Part shown: positions 62,047 through 64,000 of the stretch, one piece after another
How positions within the stretch are numbered: position 1 is the stretch's first letter
How the letters are laid out: each line of letters starts with the position of its first letter
Origin: Antedon bifida
Lineage: Eukaryota > Echinodermata > Crinoidea > Comatulida > Antedonidae
Direction of reading: 5' to 3'
DNA length: 64,000 nucleotides
Assembly (NCBI GenBank): GCA_963402885.1
Contig: OY727094.1
Location: 19,842,501 to 19,906,500 of the forward strand
Translations under genes and position numbers: made by a program
The notes under the pieces: model-generated
Told to the model about the DNA's origin: nothing
Seen by the model: only the letters and a program-made list of their open reading frames with translations
Databases searched by the model: none

Positions 62047-62370
62047 GTAAGGTAATAAGATAAAGACAAATATTTAAAATGTATTAATAAATTGTCTAAA
62101 AAAAGTGCATCCTGCAAACTACACAAGATGGGTGGGGGATCGAATTAAAAAATCCTGGATCCACCCACTGTATAGTTATATAGGGGGAAGGCTTAATTTT
62201 CTGGATATTTTCATCATAATTATTCGAGTACAAGTTAAAGAGGTATTATTGAAAACAAAAATGAAGTGGAGTATTGTGACAAATTATCTAGGCTTGTAAG
62301 CCTACAGTCTTTATTGGCCAGGGCTAGAGATTGTCTATCGTCTACCGCTATTATCTGTACTGTCTTTCAG

Positions 62371-62550
62371 TTGTAAAGCTGTTTGGATTTAATTTAACAT
62401 TATTTAAATATTTTTTGTTTAGATACAATTGCTAACAAACCTGGATGGAGCACAATAATCATGCAGAGAGAAACAGGACTATCAAAACAATTGTATACGT
62501 TTTAGCAAGTTGTACTTGTGTAGTAATAAATAAAAATAAGAAAATCCATA
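62371..62550 (+). other. Candidate 3' terminal exon with polyadenylation signal
   Basis: Two acceptor-like sites precede it: ctgtctttcag ending at 62,370 and attttttgtttag ending at 62,422. AATAAA follows at 62,525-62,530 and again, overlapping, at 62,529-62,534. No donor with the GTAAGG form lies between them. This would close the hypothetical transcript that uses the three upstream donors. The AT-rich background makes chance AATAAA likely, so confidence is low. Confidence 0.25.
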
Positions 62551-63289
62551 TAAAAACCACATATGAAACTTTTTAAATTACTCTATTGTTTTATTCAAAA
62601 ACAGTAAATAAATAAATTCAAATACCATATTACTGTAGTACATTCATGTTCAGATCACAGCATTCTGTCCAACTTTTATTTAGATAAATAATTCCTGACT
62701 GAAATATATATTATATACAATTGTCATCAAAATAAATAGTTTTGTTACTTAAAGATGGTCATCATGTCTTGAATTATTTATGTCCAATTCTCAATTCTGC
62801 AGTTTATACTCTGATAATTTTGCAACCACAGCTCCAACAATGAAAATAGTAGTATAGTCCTAATAACAGTATTTAATTTAATCAGTCTTTAAACAATGTT
62901 GATGCCTTGCTGACTTGAAAATCTGTGTAGATAAAAAAAAGGTAATTTACAATAAATATTGGAAATTAATAATTACTGTATTATTGTTTTTTTTTATATT
63001 TTCCTGTGAAATTACCTTTTATAATCAATATTTCTTTTGAACATACTCTTCTTATTTCTCTGTTTTTTGTTTGCTTTGCTATATTTATTTGTTTGTTTTA
63101 TGTATTTATATGAGGGCCCCTTGAATTATGGTCATCATGCATACTGTATGCTGTTTAGGTTCACCATTTAACAAAAATAAATAAAACATTTGAAATAATT
63201 ATATATAAGGTAGTGCACTATTTAAATGTGATATCTCATTTTAAATCTTATGGAACACAGATCTTCAATGTTATTGTTATGCCTACTAC
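62551..63289. other. AT-rich DNA, nothing recognised
   Basis: The stretch contains frequent T- and A-runs (for example around 62,932-62,941 and 62,985-63,000), many short aataaa/tttatt strings on both strands, and a TATATAAGG string at 63,202-63,210. I see no gene, RNA or repeat family here. Confidence 0.7.
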
Positions 63290-63410
63290 CAGGAGAGACT
63301 ACCCTGGTCAGTAGCTAGTAGAAGGCAGGTGCTCTACTCTAGTCTAGTAGTAGGAACTAGGTTGCAAAAGGTTGCAGCTAGCTAGGTTAGGCCTAGTTTT
63401 TTTAAATTTA

Positions 63411-63432
63411 ATCATCATATTATTATTATTAT
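63411..63432. repeat. ATC/ATT trinucleotide microsatellite
   Basis: The run reads atcatcat and continues into four ATT units, with a single switch of unit. Short and imperfect. Confidence 0.85.
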
Positions 63433-63543
63433 GAATCAACCTACTGTAACAGATCAATTATTAATAACAAATGATGCATCCATTTTTTTAAACAAAATAT
63501 AAAAAAGTACTACTAGGCCTAGTACTAGCCCTTTGGATAGTAG

Positions 63544-63570
63544 CACTACTACTAGTAGTAGCAGTAGTAG
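63544..63570. repeat. CTA/TAG trinucleotide microsatellite, inverted halves
   Basis: CACTACTACTAG is followed by TAGTAGCAGTAGTAG. CTA units on the left are complementary to TAG units on the right, so the run is a near palindrome. Confidence 0.8.
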
Positions 63571-63875
63571 AAGGAGTCTGCCTATAATCCTCCTATATAT
63601 AATATAGGCCTAGTAGTTAGCTAGGGCCTAGCTAGGCTAGTCTAGATCTAAAGAAAAGAGTAGACAGTAGTTACTACTGGAACTAGCCTAGGCCTAGGTA
63701 ATTAATAGGCCATATTTTTAGTGAAATTAGTGTAGGCCTAAGACTATAGGTAGAATAGTGGGTAGGAATACTAGGCCTACTAGATAGTAGTTGCGCCTAG
63801 GCTAGTATAGGTAGGCTACCTGTACTAGCCTAGGCGTAGGCCTAGAGAGAGGTAGGCTAGGCCAACAAGGTAGGC

Positions 63876-63896
63876 CTACTACTACTACTACTACTA
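63876..63896. repeat. (CTA)7 microsatellite
   Basis: Seven exact CTA units lie between taggc on the left and ggctagg on the right, inside the TAGGCCTA-rich region. Probably polymorphic in length. Confidence 0.95.
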
Positions 63897-64000
63897 GGCT
63901 AGGCCTAGCTAGGCATATGCTAGGCCTGAAGTTCGCCTTAAAATTCAATTTCTTTACATGAAATTCAAATAAAATTACACAAGAGTCTTCTTTAAATATT

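Larger units (their letters stand above)
61598..62075 (+). repeat. Diverged 245-bp tandem duplication
   Basis: Two copies, about 61,598-61,842 and 61,843-62,075, align at a constant offset of 245 bp. GGCATAATAA is at 61,621 and 61,866, and TTGGTCAGGTAAGG at 61,794 and 62,039. Shared segments include cctgttgaa, ttaatttggcataataaatg, gtttaga, ctgaaca, gccgtcctagtta (accgtcc in copy 1) and the catggaatg stretch. They differ by scattered substitutions and small indels, so this duplication is much older than those in the satellite. Each copy contains an exon-like segment. Confidence 0.88.
63290..63935. repeat. TAGGCCTA/CTAG-rich palindromic low-complexity region
   Basis: The octamer palindrome TAGGCCTA, the tetramer CTAG and their relatives occur many times, including a perfect 14-bp palindrome TACTAGGCCTAGTA at 63,511-63,524. 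The density is far above the intervening AT-rich DNA. No reading frame is open because TAG occurs on both strands. It may be a repeat family or a composition bias of this genome. Confidence 0.8.

Noticed and set aside
62105-62299. 64-codon open frame in the flank
   Set aside because: It starts with GTG, which is not credible as a start here. It has no recognisable domain and is short enough to arise by chance. I could not link it to the candidate exons in frame.
63202-63210. TATA box TATATAAGG
   Set aside because: It sits in very AT-rich DNA with no gene, initiator or exon signal downstream that I can support.
60697-64000. tRNA, rRNA or protein-coding gene in the flank
   Set aside because: No tRNA arms, rRNA-like segments or long open frames were seen on either strand.

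Overview
The window is eukaryotic and has two parts. Positions 1 to 60,696 are one uninterrupted head-to-tail satellite DNA array that runs off the left edge. Positions 60,697 to 64,000 are AT-rich, mostly single-copy flanking DNA. I can support no protein-coding gene. The flank is full of CTAG and TAGGCCTA motifs, AT-rich stretches and animal-type splice-like and regulatory motifs. This suggests an invertebrate animal, possibly a marine deuterostome such as an echinoderm, but that is a low-confidence impression from composition.

The array has a basic period of 88 bp, about 690 units, all in the same orientation, at about 32% GC in the consensus. Three monomer classes are visible: class A (88 bp, most abundant), class C (87 bp) and class B (79 bp, lacking about 9 bp in the middle). 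They follow a loose grammar: a run of A, a bridging monomer containing GTACAC, zero to three C units, one B unit, then A again. All classes share an almost invariant 14-bp box, AAAATGGTCTAAAA, and class switches and duplication junctions often fall in it.

On top of the monomers lies a patchwork of long, nearly identical duplications. Tandem ones have periods of about 518, 779, 967, 969, 1032, 1042, 1121, 1383, 1826, 2044/2562 and 3107/3195 bp. Dispersed ones lie 3.07, 5.38, 6.34 and about 31 kb apart. There is no single regular higher-order period. Most periods are close to sums of 88, 87 and 79, as expected from unequal exchange in register. The last 4.7 kb before the array edge is a near copy of an internal block, and the array stops abruptly with consensus-like monomers.

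The flank begins with about 200 bp that resembles one end of a non-autonomous DNA transposon, carrying four copies of AGTCCTGGACT. Next come a YY1-like motif, an RFX X-box-like motif, a diverged 245-bp tandem duplication that looks like a duplicated exon with splice signals, and a polyadenylation signal. Together these could be a small, probably non-coding, spliced transcription unit on the + strand (about 60.9 to 62.55 kb); this is a hypothesis. From 63.29 kb to the end the DNA is rich in CTAG/TAGGCCTA palindromes and CTA/TAG microsatellites.
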